DNA of 64,000 nt from Calidithermus chliarophilus DSM 9957. Lineage in GTDB: Bacteria; Deinococcota; Deinococci; Deinococcales; Thermaceae. Of the stretch, positions 46,601 through 54,953 are shown one piece after another (within the stretch, counting starts at the first letter, position 1; every line of letters starts with the position of its first letter). The stretch spans positions 5,779 to 69,778 of the forward strand of contig NZ_KE387025.1 of the NCBI RefSeq assembly GCF_000430045.1, given 5' to 3'. The position numbers were made by a program, and so were the translations under genes. The notes below the pieces were generated by a model. It had not been told where the DNA came from. It was given only the letters and a program-made list of their open reading frames with translations, and did not search any database.

Positions 46601-49114
46601 ATGGAGGTGACCCGGAACAAGCAACCACCTGGGCCTGGTGCCGCTTCGCTTTGCTTGCCCCTGCCGCAGGTGAAGGACACCGCGCGGGCGCGAGCCCTGT
46701 CGCACGCTCTAAGACAGGTCGCGGGCATCGAGGCGGTGCAGGTCAACCTGGCCCGCCAGGAGGCGCACCTCACCTACAACCCCGGCGCCATCAGCGTGGC
46801 CGGTGTGGTCGAGGCCGTAGAACGCGCGGGCTACTCGGTGGGCCGGGCCGAGCTCAGGGCCCACATCGCCGGGATGCACTGTGCGAGCTGCGTGGCCCGC
46901 ATCGAAGACGTCCTGCGGGCCGTGCCCGGGGTACTGGACGCCAGCGTCAACCCGGCCACCGGGGTGGCCACGGTCGAGTACGTTCCAGGCACCGCCGATT
47001 TCAGGGCGATCCAGGCCGCGGTGGAATCTGTCGGCTACCAGACCGCCCACCCCCTCGAGCAGCCCCCGGCCCCCGAGGAGGAGGCTGAAGCCCACGCCCG
47101 GGAGTACAAGAGCCTGATGGCCAAGTTCTGGTTCGCCGCCGCGGTCTCAGTCCCGACCGTGCTGGTGGCTTACCCCAACGTGAGCTGGCTCTACGCCCCC
47201 TACCTCTTCTCCTCGGCGATCTCCGAGGGGGTCGTCTGGCTGTTGTGGGTGCTGTCGGGGCTCGTGACCCTGCCGGTGATGTTCTACTCCGGGCGGCAGT
47301 TCTTCACCGGGGCCGCCTCGGCCTTCCGCCACCACGCCGCCGACATGAACACCCTCATCGCCCTGGGCACCGGCGCGGCCTGGCTCTACTCCACGGCGGC
47401 GCTGATCTTCCCGAGGCTCTTCCCCGCGGGCACCGCCGAGCCCTTCTACGACGTGACCGCGGTGGTGACGGCGCTGGTGGTGCTGGGGCAGGCCCTGGAG
47501 GTGCGGGCCAAGGGACAGACCAGCCAGGCCATCAGGAAGCTGATCGGCCTGCAGGCCAGGACCGCCCGGGTGCTGCGCGAGGGGCGCGAACTGGAGATCC
47601 CGGTCGAGGAGGTCGAGGTGGACGACGTCGTGGTGGTGCGCCCCGGCGAGAAGATCCCGGTGGACGGGGTGATTATCGAGGGGCAGTCCGCGCTCGACGA
47701 GAGCATGGTCACCGGCGAGAGCCTGCCGGTGGACAAGCAGCCCGGCGACGAGGTGATCGGGGCCACGGTCAACACCACCGGAAGCTTTAAGTTCAGGGCC
47801 ACCAAGGTGGGCAAGGACACCGCGCTCGCCCAGATCGTCAAGATGGTGCAGGACGCGATGGGCTCCAAGGCCCCCATCGCCCGGCTGGTGGACGTGGTCT
47901 CGGGCTACTTCGTCCCTGCGGTGATGATCATCGCCGTCCTGACCTTCCTGGCCTGGCTCAACTTCGGCCCCAGCCCGGCCCTGGCCTACGCGGTGGTGAC
48001 GGCGGTGACCGTGCTGATCATCGCCTGCCCCTGCGCGGTGGGCATGGCGGTGCCGCTGTCGCTGGTGGCGGGTCTGGGCAAGGCCGCCGAGCACGGGGTG
48101 CTCATCCGCAACGGGGAGGCCCTGCAGACCGCCAGCGCCCTCAAGACCGTGGTGCTGGACAAGACCGGCACCATCACCAAGGGCAAGCCCGAGCTCACCG
48201 ACGCGCTTCCCGCGCCCGGTTTTGACGAGAAGACCCTGATCCACCTGGCTGCCAGCGCGGACCGGCCCTCCGAGCACCCCCTGGCCCAGGCCATCGTCAA
48301 GGGGGCCCAGGCCAGGGGGCTGGAACCCCTGGAGCCCGGCGCCTTCAAGGCCGTTCCCGGGCACGGGGTGGAGGCGGCCGTGGATGGAAAGCGCGTGCTG
48401 GTGGGCAACCGCAAGCTGATGGAGCGGGAAAAAGTGGACACCTCGAGCCTGGCTGAGGCTGTAGGGCGGCTCCAGGGCGAGGGCAAGACCGCCATGTACG
48501 TGGCGGTGGACGGCCAGGCCGCCGGGGTGGTCGCCGTAGCCGACACCCTCAAGGAGGACTCCGTCGAGGCCATCCGGGTGATGCGGCAGATGGGCCTCGA
48601 GGTGGTTATGCTCACCGGGGATAACGAGCGCACCGCCCGCTCGATCGCCCGCCAGGTCGGCATCGAGCGGGTGCTGGCCGAGGTGCTGCCGGAAGAGAAG
48701 GCCAACCAGGTGCACGCCCTCAAGGCCGAGGGCAAGAAGGTGGGGATGGTGGGCGACGGGATCAACGACGCCCCGGCCCTGGTCGAGGCCGACGTGGGCT
48801 TCGCCATCGGCACCGGCACCGACGTGGCCATCGAGGCCGCCGACGTCACCCTGATCGGCGGGAGCCTGAAAGGGGTGGCCTACGCCATCGAAGTCTCCAA
48901 GGCCACCATGCAAAACGCCAAGCAGAGCCTCTTCGGGGCCTTCGTCTACAACGTGCTGGGCATCCCGGTCGCCGCCGGCATCCTCTTCCCCTTCTTCGGC
49001 ATCCTGCTCTCCCCCATCCTGGCCGGAGCGGCCATGGCCATCTCCAGCATCACCGTGGTCTCCAACGCCAACCGCCTGCGCTTTTTCAGGGCCAGGAGCT
49101 TTACGCGGGCTTAA
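46601..49114 (+). CDS. Second copper P1B-1 ATPase
   Basis: An 837-residue ATPase with CPC (Cys476-Pro-Cys478), phosphorylated Asp520 in [15 protein letters not shown] and [12 protein letters not shown]. Two HMA folds are at the front: the first lost its cysteines ([19 protein letters not shown]), the second keeps GMHCASC. The last membrane part ([12 protein letters not shown]) is of the Cu(I) type. It is only distantly like the CopA at 3981-6494, so the cell has two exporters perhaps with different speed, affinity or direction. It heads an operon with cupredoxin, HMA and YHS proteins. ATG 46601 follows AGGAGGTCAACGTC. Confidence 0.93.
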   Translation: MEVTRNKQPPGPGAASLCLPLPQVKDTARARALSHALRQVAGIEAVQVNLARQEAHLTYNPGAISVAGVVEAVERAGYSVGRAELRAHIAGMHCASCVARIEDVLRAVPGVLDASVNPATGVATVEYVPGTADFRAIQAAVESVGYQTAHPLEQPPAPEEEAEAHAREYKSLMAKFWFAAAVSVPTVLVAYPNVSWLYAPYLFSSAISEGVVWLLWVLSGLVTLPVMFYSGRQFFTGAASAFRHHAADMNTLIALGTGAAWLYSTAALIFPRLFPAGTAEPFYDVTAVVTALVVLGQALEVRAKGQTSQAIRKLIGLQARTARVLREGRELEIPVEEVEVDDVVVVRPGEKIPVDGVIIEGQSALDESMVTGESLPVDKQPGDEVIGATVNTTGSFKFRATKVGKDTALAQIVKMVQDAMGSKAPIARLVDVVSGYFVPAVMIIAVLTFLAWLNFGPSPALAYAVVTAVTVLIIACPCAVGMAVPLSLVAGLGKAAEHGVLIRNGEALQTASALKTVVLDKTGTITKGKPELTDALPAPGFDEKTLIHLAASADRPSEHPLAQAIVKGAQARGLEPLEPGAFKAVPGHGVEAAVDGKRVLVGNRKLMEREKVDTSSLAEAVGRLQGEGKTAMYVAVDGQAAGVVAVADTLKEDSVEAIRVMRQMGLEVVMLTGDNERTARSIARQVGIERVLAEVLPEEKANQVHALKAEGKKVGMVGDGINDAPALVEADVGFAIGTGTDVAIEAADVTLIGGSLKGVAYAIEVSKATMQNAKQSLFGAFVYNVLGIPVAAGILFPFFGILLSPILAGAAMAISSITVVSNANRLRFFRARSFTRA

Positions 49115-49131
49115 CAGGAGGGAACTATGTT
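49099..49131 (+). promoter_or_regulatory. Response-regulator-type box with -10-like hexamer, site m
   Basis: CTTTAC-GCGGG-CTTAAC at 49099-49115 overlaps the ATPase stop codon; 10 nt later TATGTT (49126-49131). The next ATG (49127) lies inside the -10, so a transcript from here would need a later start; the site may be without use or act on the genes further down. Confidence 0.4.
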
Positions 49132-49495
49132 GACCTTGGTCAATCTCTTAGGGCTGGCGCTCGTCGCCTGGATCGTCTGGTACTTCTGGCTCTACAAGAA
49201 GGAGGGGGTGGCCGTGACCGAGGTGGCAGGGGTACAGGAGATCAACATTACCGTCAAAGGCGGCTACGACCCCGACGTGATCGTGGTCAAGAAGGGCAAG
49301 CCGGTGCGGCTGCACTTCACCCGGCGGGAGTCGGCCTTGTGCAGCGAGATGGTCATCTTCGACACGCTGGGCCGGTCGGCCAAGCTGCCCGAGGGCGAGA
49401 CGGTGACGCTGGAGTTCACCCCCCAGCAAGCCGGCGAAATCCCCTTCCAGTGCCAGATGGGGATGCTGCGCGGCAAGGTAGTGGTGACGAGTTAG
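49127..49495 (+). CDS. Membrane-anchored cupredoxin-like protein
   Basis: A 122-residue protein: N-terminal helix (2-24), short linker, then a cupredoxin-type beta-sandwich (INITVKGGYDPDVIVVKKGK, LHFTRRESALCSEMVIFDTL, and IPFQCQMGMLRGKVVV at the end). The copper-site positions carry Cys and Met (CSEM, CQMGM) rather than the His-rich set of plastocyanin, so it may hold Cu(I). It follows the copper ATPase by 12 nt with AGGAGGG as ribosome site, so it could take copper delivered outward. Confidence 0.85.
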   Translation: MLTLVNLLGLALVAWIVWYFWLYKKEGVAVTEVAGVQEINITVKGGYDPDVIVVKKGKPVRLHFTRRESALCSEMVIFDTLGRSAKLPEGETVTLEFTPQQAGEIPFQCQMGMLRGKVVVTS

Positions 49496-49703
49496 CGGAG
49501 GCGAGGCATGGTTTTACACCCCGAACCCTTCGGACACGTCGAGCGGCTGCACAAGCCGTTCGACCTGCAAGCCCTTCTCAAGGGAAGCAGCGCTTATAAA
49601 AACGAGGGGGTGTGGGGGAGCTATAAAACCCAGCGGCTTTAGCCCTGGGATACATGGACTCCCCCACGTGCTCCGAAGGAGCACATAGCATGGTGGGCGG
49701 CAG

Positions 49704-50120
49704 GTGTGCTATACTGTGGTAGTGCCTACGGTCTACAAACACAAAAACACCACCGTCTCGCTGCTGCGCTACCATTTCGTTTCCGTGCCCAAGCGCCGCC
49801 GCAAGATTCTGGTAGGGCCGTTGGCCGAGCGGTTGCGGGCCTTGCTGGTGGAGAAGTGTGCTGAGTTGGGCTGGGAAATCATCGCCCTGGAAGTCATGCC
49901 CGACCACCTGCACCTGTTCATCTCGGTAGACCCCGACGTGGCCCCCAATCAGGTCGCTCACCGCTTGAAGGGCTACACCTCGCACGTGCTGCGCCGGGAG
50001 TTCCCCCACCTCATCCGCCTTCCTGCGCTGTGGACGCGCTCGTACTTCGTGAGCACGGCGGGCATGGTTAGCAGCAAAACCATCGAGCAGTACATCGCCG
50101 CCCAAAAAACGAGGGACTGA
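49704..50120 (+). CDS. tnpA: Y1 (HUH) transposase TnpA
   Basis: A 138-residue single-strand transposase (numbering from GTG 49704). HUH motif His68-x-His70 in MPDHLHLF and catalytic tyrosine Tyr130 in IEQYIAAQ. It cuts and joins single-stranded element ends at the hairpins. GTG at 49722 is an alternative start and agrees better with family N-termini. It ends directly at the tnpB ATG. All catalytic residues are present, so it may be active. Confidence 0.92.
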   Translation: MCYTVVVPTVYKHKNTTVSLLRYHFVSVPKRRRKILVGPLAERLRALLVEKCAELGWEIIALEVMPDHLHLFISVDPDVAPNQVAHRLKGYTSHVLRREFPHLIRLPALWTRSYFVSTAGMVSSKTIEQYIAAQKTRD

Positions 50121-51323
50121 ATGGCTGTCCATCGCAAGGTCTACCGCTTCCGCATGGAACCCACCCAAGCCCAAAGCGACGCTTTGTTGCGGATGGCAGG
50201 TGCTCGTCGCTTCGTGTGGAACTGGGGCCTTGCCCGGCGCAAGGAAGCCTACGCCGCTACCGGCAAGGGCCTGACCTACAACCAGCAAGCCGCCGAGTTG
50301 ACCACCCTGAAGCAGCAGCCGGAGACCGTGTGGCTGAAGGAAGCCGACAGCCAACTCTTGCAGCAAGCCCTCAAAGACCTCGACCGGGCCTACGCCGCCT
50401 TCTTCGGCAAGCGGGCTCGCTTCCCCCGGTTCAAGTCGAAGAAGCGCGATGAGCCGCGTTTCCGCATCCCCCAGCGGGTCAGGGTGGAAAGCTCCAAGGT
50501 CTACATCCCCAAAATCGGATGGGTCAAAATCCGGCAGAGCCAGCCCGTTGACTGTCCCATCAAGGGGGCCACCTTCAAGCGGGACGCCGAGGGGCACTGG
50601 TACGTCACCCTGACCGCCGAGTTCGAGATGCCTGAGGTGCCCTTGCCCCCTGCCAACCCTGAACGGGTAGTAGGGATAGACCTCGGGTTGAAGGACTTCG
50701 CGGTGCTTTCGGACGGTACGAGAATCGCCCCGCCCAAGTTCTACCGCAAGGGGCTGAGCAAGCTGCGTAGGGCGCAGCGGGAGCTTTCCCGCAAGCAGAA
50801 AGGGGGCAAGAACCGTGATAAGGCCAGGCATCGGCTGAGCAAGGTACACGCCAGGGTGCGTAACCAGCGGCAGGACTGGCTGCACAAGCTGACCACCGGA
50901 CTCGTCCAGAAGTACGACGGGCTGTGCATCGAAGACCTGAACCTGAAGGGGATGGCGAGAACCAAGCTGTCCACATCGGTGCTGGACGCGGCGTTGGGCG
51001 AGTTCCGCAGGCAACTGGAGTACAAAACGGTCTGGCACCGCAAACATCTCGCCGTGATTGACCGCTACTTCCCCAGCAGCAAGCTCTGTCGGGAGTGCGG
51101 GACAATCCACACCGCCCTCACCCTCTCGGACAGGGTTTGGACCTGTGGGTGCGGGGCGGTGCACGACCGAGACCTGAACGCGGCGCGAAACATCCGCGCC
51201 GAAGGAATCCACAGGATTCCCGTCGCCGTGGGGCACACGGAGACGCAAAACGCTTGGGGAGCCGCCGTAAGACCTACGCATGGTGGGCAGGCGGCAACGA
51301 ACCAAGAATCCCACGCGCTTTAG
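50121..51323 (+). CDS. tnpB: RNA-guided nuclease TnpB
   Basis: A 400-residue TnpB with all parts intact: N-terminal wedge domain ([14 protein letters not shown]), RuvC Asp187 (GIDLGLKDF), Glu271 ([10 protein letters not shown]), a zinc ribbon with Cys323, Cys326, Cys342 and Cys344, and the third acidic site in [11 protein letters not shown] (Asp349/Asp351). TnpB proteins of IS605 elements use an RNA from the element's right end to cut copies of the empty target site and so keep the element. Start ATG directly follows the tnpA stop. Confidence 0.94.
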   Translation: MAVHRKVYRFRMEPTQAQSDALLRMAGARRFVWNWGLARRKEAYAATGKGLTYNQQAAELTTLKQQPETVWLKEADSQLLQQALKDLDRAYAAFFGKRARFPRFKSKKRDEPRFRIPQRVRVESSKVYIPKIGWVKIRQSQPVDCPIKGATFKRDAEGHWYVTLTAEFEMPEVPLPPANPERVVGIDLGLKDFAVLSDGTRIAPPKFYRKGLSKLRRAQRELSRKQKGGKNRDKARHRLSKVHARVRNQRQDWLHKLTTGLVQKYDGLCIEDLNLKGMARTKLSTSVLDAALGEFRRQLEYKTVWHRKHLAVIDRYFPSSKLCRECGTIHTALTLSDRVWTCGCGAVHDRDLNAARNIRAEGIHRIPVAVGHTETQNAWGAAVRPTHGGQAATNQESHAL

Positions 51324-51338
51324 CCGTGGGAGTGTCAA
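51200..51338 (+). ncRNA. Predicted omegaRNA (reRNA) region
   Basis: By analogy with ISDra2, the 3' end of tnpB and the right-end hairpin form the scaffold of the guide RNA, and the guide itself is the host sequence just past the element (from 51339: CTGAGCCTCTTCGGGC). Exact 5' end cannot be set from sequence. Confidence 0.5.
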
Positions 51339-51670
51339 CTGAGCCTCTTCGGGCTGGGCTGCAGCAACTGCGCCGCCCACGTACACAACGCCCTGCTGAG
51401 CCTGGACGGGGTGTGGCTGGCCGAGGTGTTCTTGTGGGAAAGGGCAGCCCTGGTCGCCTTTGACCCCAAGCGGGTCGAGCCGGAGCAACTGGCCGCGGCG
51501 GTGGCGGGGGCGGTGAACGACGGCACCCGCTTCTTCCGGGCGGAGGTGAGGGAGACCCGGCCTGCCCGGGAGACCCTGAAGATCATCGGCGGCGAGCCCT
51601 GGTGGTGCTGGCCAACCCCCTGCCCGGCCGATTGCCCCGGCGCCTGGAGCTGAGGAGAGGAGTGAAGTTT

Positions 51671-51859
51671 ATGGCACAGGAGGTACGGGACCCGGTCTGT
51701 GGGATGATGGTGGACCCCGAGAAAGCTGCAGGGAAGTCGGTGTATCAGGGCCAGACCTACTACTTCTGCGGTATCGGCTGCAAGAAGGCCTTTGATGCGG
51801 ATCCGGAAAGGTATGTACGAGGCAATGACCACGTCCATCACCACAATCACCCGCACTGA
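51671..51859 (+). CDS. Small YHS-domain protein with His tail
   Basis: A 62-residue protein: EVRDPVCGMMVDPEKAAGKS, YQGQTYYFCGIGCKKAF and a C-terminus of mixed His (DHVHHHNHPH). The Cys/His set forms the metal-binding YHS fold. Strongly similar to the protein at 15239-15415. It lies 17 nt after the split HMA gene in the copper ATPase operon and could pass copper to or from the ATPase. GAGGAG precedes the ATG. Confidence 0.88.
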   Translation: MAQEVRDPVCGMMVDPEKAAGKSVYQGQTYYFCGIGCKKAFDADPERYVRGNDHVHHHNHPH

Positions 51860-51869
51860 AGGGGCTGCC

Positions 51870-52127
51870 ATGGAAGAACTCCAGCCCCAGCTCCTCAACC
51901 GACTCGACAGCGTGCAGGGTCATCTGGCCGGGGTGCGGCGGATGGTGACCAGCGGGGCGTCTCCCTCGGAGCTGATCCAACAGGTGCGGGCCCTGCGCGG
52001 GGCCTTGTACCGCGTTGAAGAGCTGCTGGTACGGGAAGGGCTGCGAACCTGCCTGCAGCAAGCCCCCCAGAAGCCCCGGCAGCAGACCCTCGAGTCCTTG
52101 ATGTCCTTGCTGCACGTAAAAACCTGA
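51870..52127 (+). CDS. CsoR/RcnR-family protein lacking most metal ligands
   Basis: An 85-residue DUF156 protein (LNRLDSVQGHLAGVRRMV, ELIQQVRALRGALYRVEELL). The first Cys of the CsoR site is replaced (Ala30/Ser31 region, SGASPSE) and the His is Gly57; only Cys61 (REGLRTCLQQ) remains. It can therefore hardly sense Cu(I) in the usual way. It may act constitutively, form mixed complexes with the true CsoR, or sense something else. Last gene of the island's ATPase operon. ATG 51870 is chosen over longer frames that overlap the YHS gene. Confidence 0.85.
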   Translation: MEELQPQLLNRLDSVQGHLAGVRRMVTSGASPSELIQQVRALRGALYRVEELLVREGLRTCLQQAPQKPRQQTLESLMSLLHVKT

Positions 52128-52185
52128 AACCCGCGCCGTGCCCTATCCCCACCCTACCGGGCTGTAGGTGAACGGCGGGAACAGC

Positions 52186-52368
52186 CTCTTAGCCCGCCAA
52201 CCTCTTCCCTGCTGATCTCGCCTCTGGCGTAGCGCTCCTTAGCCACGCCCAGCGCTCGACCGTTGCCGGGAGCAGATTGACCCACCCTACCCGGTCGCGT
52301 CGCTGTAACAGCCGTACCGCCGCCACCCGCAGCAACCAACACGACCATCGCCAAGCAGAGCCCATCAT
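52186..52368 (-). pseudogene. Decayed SHOCT protein gene
   Basis: From ATG 52368 the first frame reads MMGSAWRWSCWLLRVAAVRL, a plausible helix, but the SHOCT motif LGVAKERYARGEISREEVGG appears in another frame, so at least one frameshift is present. An intact homolog lies at 46212-46430. A damaged CsoR-type palindrome stands directly upstream, so it once belonged to the same regulon. Confidence 0.65.
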
Positions 52369-52399
52369 CCTGACCCCCTCCGGTGGGGGGTGGGCTCCT
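52369..52399 (-). promoter_or_regulatory. Damaged CsoR-type palindrome, site O8
   Basis: Minus strand CCCACCCC (about 52387-52394) with, after a few bases, GGAGGGGGTCAGG; one arm is degraded compared with O3-O7. It precedes the broken SHOCT gene. Confidence 0.45.
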
Positions 52400-52489
52400 C
52401 GGGATTTTCGGCCCAGGTGACCGCTTTTTCGAAGTCGGTATCGGCCATGCTCCAGCAGTACCGCTGTTCAGCACCTGTCAAGGGACAAA

Positions 52490-52534
52490 TACCCCTAGGG
52501 GGTTTACAAGGGCTTTACAACAACCCGCTACACT
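52490..52534 (+). promoter_or_regulatory. DUF305 promoter: GC palindrome plus response-regulator-type box (site l)
   Basis: ACCCC-TA-GGGGGT (52491-52503) is a short GC palindrome of CsoR type. It runs into GTTTAC-AAGGG-CTTTAC (52502-52518), 10 nt, TACACT (52529-52534). Both regulators may act here. Confidence 0.65.
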
Positions 52535-52553
52535 CGGCCTCGAGGTGATAGGA

Positions 52554-53306
52554 ATGAAACGACAGCTAGCCCTCTTCGCGGTCAGCGCCCTGGCCAGCTT
52601 CTCGCTGGCACAGACCGACCCACACCACCCTGAGACGGCTCCTGCGACGCAAAACACCACCCAATCGCAGGCGCTTCCGATGCCCGGCGGGGCGGCTCAG
52701 ATGCCGATGGCCCAGATGATGCAAATGATGCAGATGATGCAGGGCATGATGGGCTCGGGGCTGATGATGCTCGAGGGAGCCCCCTTCGAGCAAGCGTTCC
52801 TCTCGATGATGGTCCCCCACCACCGCGCGGCGGTGACGATGGCCCGCGACGTGCTGGGCAAGACCCAGGACGCGCAGATCCGCGGCTGGGCCAACGCCAT
52901 CATCCGCGACCAGGAGCGCGAGATCACCCAGATGAAGGCGCTGCTGGTCGCCCTGGGGGGCACCAACCTGGCCGCTCAGCGCGCGATGACCCAGGGCATG
53001 GGCGGCATGATGCCGGACCAAGGGGCGGGCGGGATGATGCAGGGGATGACGCAGGCCCCCGCCCCGGGCGGCATGATGCAAAACCCCGCCACGGGCAACG
53101 CGACGCAGGCCCCGCAGGCCCCCGTCAGCCCGGAGCGGGCCTTCCTACAGGGGATGATCCCCCACCACGTGCAGGCCATCGAGATGGCCACGCTCGCCCT
53201 GCAAAAGGCCCGGAACCCGGCCATCGTCAAGCTGGCCAGCGACATCATCCGCACACAGGCTCAGGAAGTCTACGAGATGCGGCTCAAGCTCGCCAACCTG
53301 CGTTAA
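52554..53306 (+). CDS. Secreted tandem DUF305 protein with Met-rich linkers
   Basis: A 250-residue protein with a signal peptide (1-19, ending SLAQ). Two DUF305 domains follow, each with a PHH motif (MMVPHHRAAVTMA near residue 90; MIPHHVQAIEMATLA near 205). Long Met/Gln/Gly-rich segments (MAQMMQMMQMMQGMMG and GMGGMMPDQGAGGMM) lie before and between them. DUF305 proteins such as cyanobacterial CopM bind copper; Met clusters suit Cu(I). Two domains in one chain is less common. Start ATG 52554 with GAGGTGATAGG upstream. Confidence 0.88.
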   Translation: MKRQLALFAVSALASFSLAQTDPHHPETAPATQNTTQSQALPMPGGAAQMPMAQMMQMMQMMQGMMGSGLMMLEGAPFEQAFLSMMVPHHRAAVTMARDVLGKTQDAQIRGWANAIIRDQEREITQMKALLVALGGTNLAAQRAMTQGMGGMMPDQGAGGMMQGMTQAPAPGGMMQNPATGNATQAPQAPVSPERAFLQGMIPHHVQAIEMATLALQKARNPAIVKLASDIIRTQAQEVYEMRLKLANLR

Positions 53307-53378
53307 TCCCGGGCATCACACCGGGATGCCGGTGTTCGGCGGCACCCGCTGCCGGGTCGAACGGGTTACGAGCCCCGC

Positions 53379-53430
53379 GAGGCCGGAGGTGTAAGGCTAC
53401 CTCCGGCCTCAGCGGCCTTGATGAGGCCGC
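53379..53430 (+). terminator. Two strong hairpins after the DUF305 gene
   Basis: GAGGCCGGAGGT (53379-53390) pairs perfectly with ACCTCCGGCCTC (53399-53410), then GCGGCCT (53412-53418) with AGGCCGC (53424-53430). No T-tract. The remaining bases of the 403-bp gap (53307-53709) hold operator O5 and a leader; no gene is seen. Confidence 0.5.
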
Positions 53431-53549
53431 CCCAGGCGCTTCGGGGAGGCTCCAGCCATCGGCCTGGCCCAGCCTCCGGCATGACGCACGGCCTGGGTTC
53501 CAGACCGGCGACCTGGCTGAATTAATCCTCTTCGGGATAAATGTCCCTG

Positions 53550-53576
53550 CCCACCCCAGGTGGGGTGGGCTATCCT
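53550..53576 (+). promoter_or_regulatory. CsoR-type operator and promoter, site O5
   Basis: CCCACCCC (53550-53557), AGGT, GGGGTGGG (53562-53569), one base, TATCCT (53571-53576). Leader of about 125 nt to the beta-propeller gene. Confidence 0.8.
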
Positions 53577-53709
53577 CTTCACATACGGGAGACCATTTGA
53601 AGACCGCGGCGGGATAGACGACCGGCTGCCGCCACCCCAATTTCCGCCTCCCGGCACGAGCAGCCCGATTGGCTTACGGCTCGTTGCGAGCCAGTTAGGA
53701 GAACCCCTG

Positions 53710-54699
53710 ATGAAAACTCAAGCAGCTCCTCGCACACGACCGCGAAGGGTCCTGTTCACCCTGGCAATGGCGTTGCTTCTGGGCCGCAGCCTCGCAGCGC
53801 CGCTGCTCTACGTGGAAAACAGCCTCGGTCGCAGCGTGTTGGTCCTGGACGCCGAGCGTGGCCAATTGGTCGCCACCATCCCCCTGCCGAGTTCGCCCCG
53901 CGGGCTGGCCCTGTGTCCCGGCCAAGGCCGGCTGTACGTGGCTGGGGGTGACGCGGGCATAGTCAGCGTGATCGGGACTGCCAGCAACGAGGTCCTGCAC
54001 ACGGTGAAGGTGGGCGCGGCTGCCTGGGGACTGGCGCTGAGCCCGGACTGCTCGAGGCTCTACATCGCCGGGGGCAGGAGCGACAGCCTCATCGTGCTGG
54101 ATACCGCCAGCTTCCGCGCTGAGGCCGTCGCCGTGGGGCGAAACCCCCAGGGCGTGGCCCTCGGCCCGGAGGGGCGCTGGCTGGCGAGCCTGAACTACGC
54201 CAGCAAGGACCTCAGCGTGCTCGACGCACAGAGCCTTCGCCTCGAGCAGACCGTAGCGACGAGGAGCGGCCCCCATAGCTGGTCGCTCTCGCCCGACGGG
54301 CGCTGGCTGGCGGTGGGGGCGTTGGACTCCCGCGAGGTGCTGCTGATCGACGCCCAGACCCTGCGGGTGGTTTCCACCTACGTCAGCGAGGCTGCCCCGG
54401 AAGGGCTGGCCTTCCGCACGGACACCGAGCTCTGGATCAGTTCGCTGGCGTCGGACTACGTCGAGGTGCTGCACCTGACGCTGCAAGCCGGGCAACAGGT
54501 GCTCATGCCCAGGCGCTACACCACCCGCATCAAGACCGGACAGGGTCCGTTCAGCATCGCCTTCAGCCGTGACGGACGCTGGGCCTACGTGAGCAACATG
54601 CGCGAGGGCAGCGTGGTCAAGATCGACGCCCGCAGCCGCCGGGTGGTGGCGTGCTTCGCGGTGGGCGGTGAGCCTCACCGGCTGGTGCTTTTGGAGTAA
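53710..54699 (+). CDS. Exported YVTN-type beta-propeller protein
   Basis: A 329-residue protein with a signal peptide (residues about 10-33, ending RSLA) and seven or so propeller repeats of about 42 residues (LYVENSLGRSVLVLD, RLYVAGGDAGIVSVI, RLYIAGGRSDSLIVLD, WAYVSNMREGSVVKID). No catalytic residues. Such propellers bind partners or metals in the envelope. ATG 53710 follows AGGAGAACCCCTG. It heads an operon with an HMA-like and a HAD protein under a copper-type operator. Confidence 0.85.
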   Translation: MKTQAAPRTRPRRVLFTLAMALLLGRSLAAPLLYVENSLGRSVLVLDAERGQLVATIPLPSSPRGLALCPGQGRLYVAGGDAGIVSVIGTASNEVLHTVKVGAAAWGLALSPDCSRLYIAGGRSDSLIVLDTASFRAEAVAVGRNPQGVALGPEGRWLASLNYASKDLSVLDAQSLRLEQTVATRSGPHSWSLSPDGRWLAVGALDSREVLLIDAQTLRVVSTYVSEAAPEGLAFRTDTELWISSLASDYVEVLHLTLQAGQQVLMPRRYTTRIKTGQGPFSIAFSRDGRWAYVSNMREGSVVKIDARSRRVVACFAVGGEPHRLVLLE

Positions 54700-54710
54700 A
54701 GGAGGGGTCT

Positions 54711-54953
54711 ATGCCCGAGCGAGAGCTGAGCTTTAACGTGTACGGCCTGGGCTGCGGCGGAGCCGGCGCGACGACGCTCGAGCGCGCCCTGGCCAGGCTG
54801 ACCGGGATGAAGCGGGTCTACGTCAACCCCCTGACCGAGCGGGCCTACCTCGAGTACGACCCCGCGCTGACCTCCCTGGAGTCCATCCGGCAGGCGGTGG
54901 AAGGGCTCGGCTACGAGGCCGGTCTGCCCGGGGTGTCCGGAGCGCGGCCATGA
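54711..54953 (+). CDS. HMA-fold protein with degenerate metal site (CGGA)
   Basis: An 80-residue HMA-like domain: LSFNVYGLGCGGAGATTLER in place of the usual GMxCxxC, so only one Cys is left, then YVNPLTERAYLEYDP and IRQAVEGLGYEAG as in standard HMA folds. A one-Cys site may need a partner to hold metal or may have become a protein-protein domain. AAAGGAGG precedes the ATG. Its end overlaps the HAD gene (ATGA). Confidence 0.82.
   Translation: MPERELSFNVYGLGCGGAGATTLERALARLTGMKRVYVNPLTERAYLEYDPALTSLESIRQAVEGLGYEAGLPGVSGARP

Larger units (their letters stand above)
49598..51338 (+). mobile_element. IS200/IS605-family element (1741 bp)
   Basis: Carries a Y1 transposase and TnpB in the same direction. 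Ends are not inverted repeats but imperfect hairpins, as expected: left CCCAG-cGGCtttaGCC-CTGGG (49629-49649), right CCCACG-cGCtttaGCc-CGTGGG (51310-51330), sharing the GCTTTAGCC core. Boundaries are fixed by the restored host frame: upstream flank ends CTTAT, downstream flank begins CTGAGCC. No target duplication. Size and layout resemble ISDra2 of Deinococcus (about 1.74 kb). Confidence 0.9.
49508..51653 (+). pseudogene. HMA metal-binding protein gene split by IS605 insertion
   Basis: The first 30 codons (49508-49597, ending KGSSAY) and the part from 51339 (LSLFGLGCSNCAAHV onward to the stop at 51653) join in frame to a 134-residue protein when the element 49598-51338 is left out. It has an N-terminal leader FGHVERLHKPFDLQ, an HMA domain with GCSNC and a Trp/Cys-rich tail (PWWCWPTPCPADC). 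It is paralogous to the intact gene at 56275-56637 (AYLAVGGMGCPRC aligns with AYLSLFGLGCSNC). As it stands it makes only a 44-residue fragment. Confidence 0.88.

Noticed and set aside
47147-48913. 588-codon minus-strand frame opposite the copper ATPase
   Set aside because: Mirror frame of a strongly coding gene; His/Gly/Leu-rich repeats follow codon bias, not protein structure.
49578-51488. 636-codon minus-strand frame across the IS605 element
   Set aside because: Runs over tnpA, tnpB and both flanks, so it cannot predate the insertion; both transposon genes are clearly on the + strand.
52141-52170. CTATCCCCACCC...GGGCTGTAGG as another CsoR operator
   Set aside because: The right arm does not match; it reads better as a weak CCTAC/GTAGG hairpin between convergent genes.
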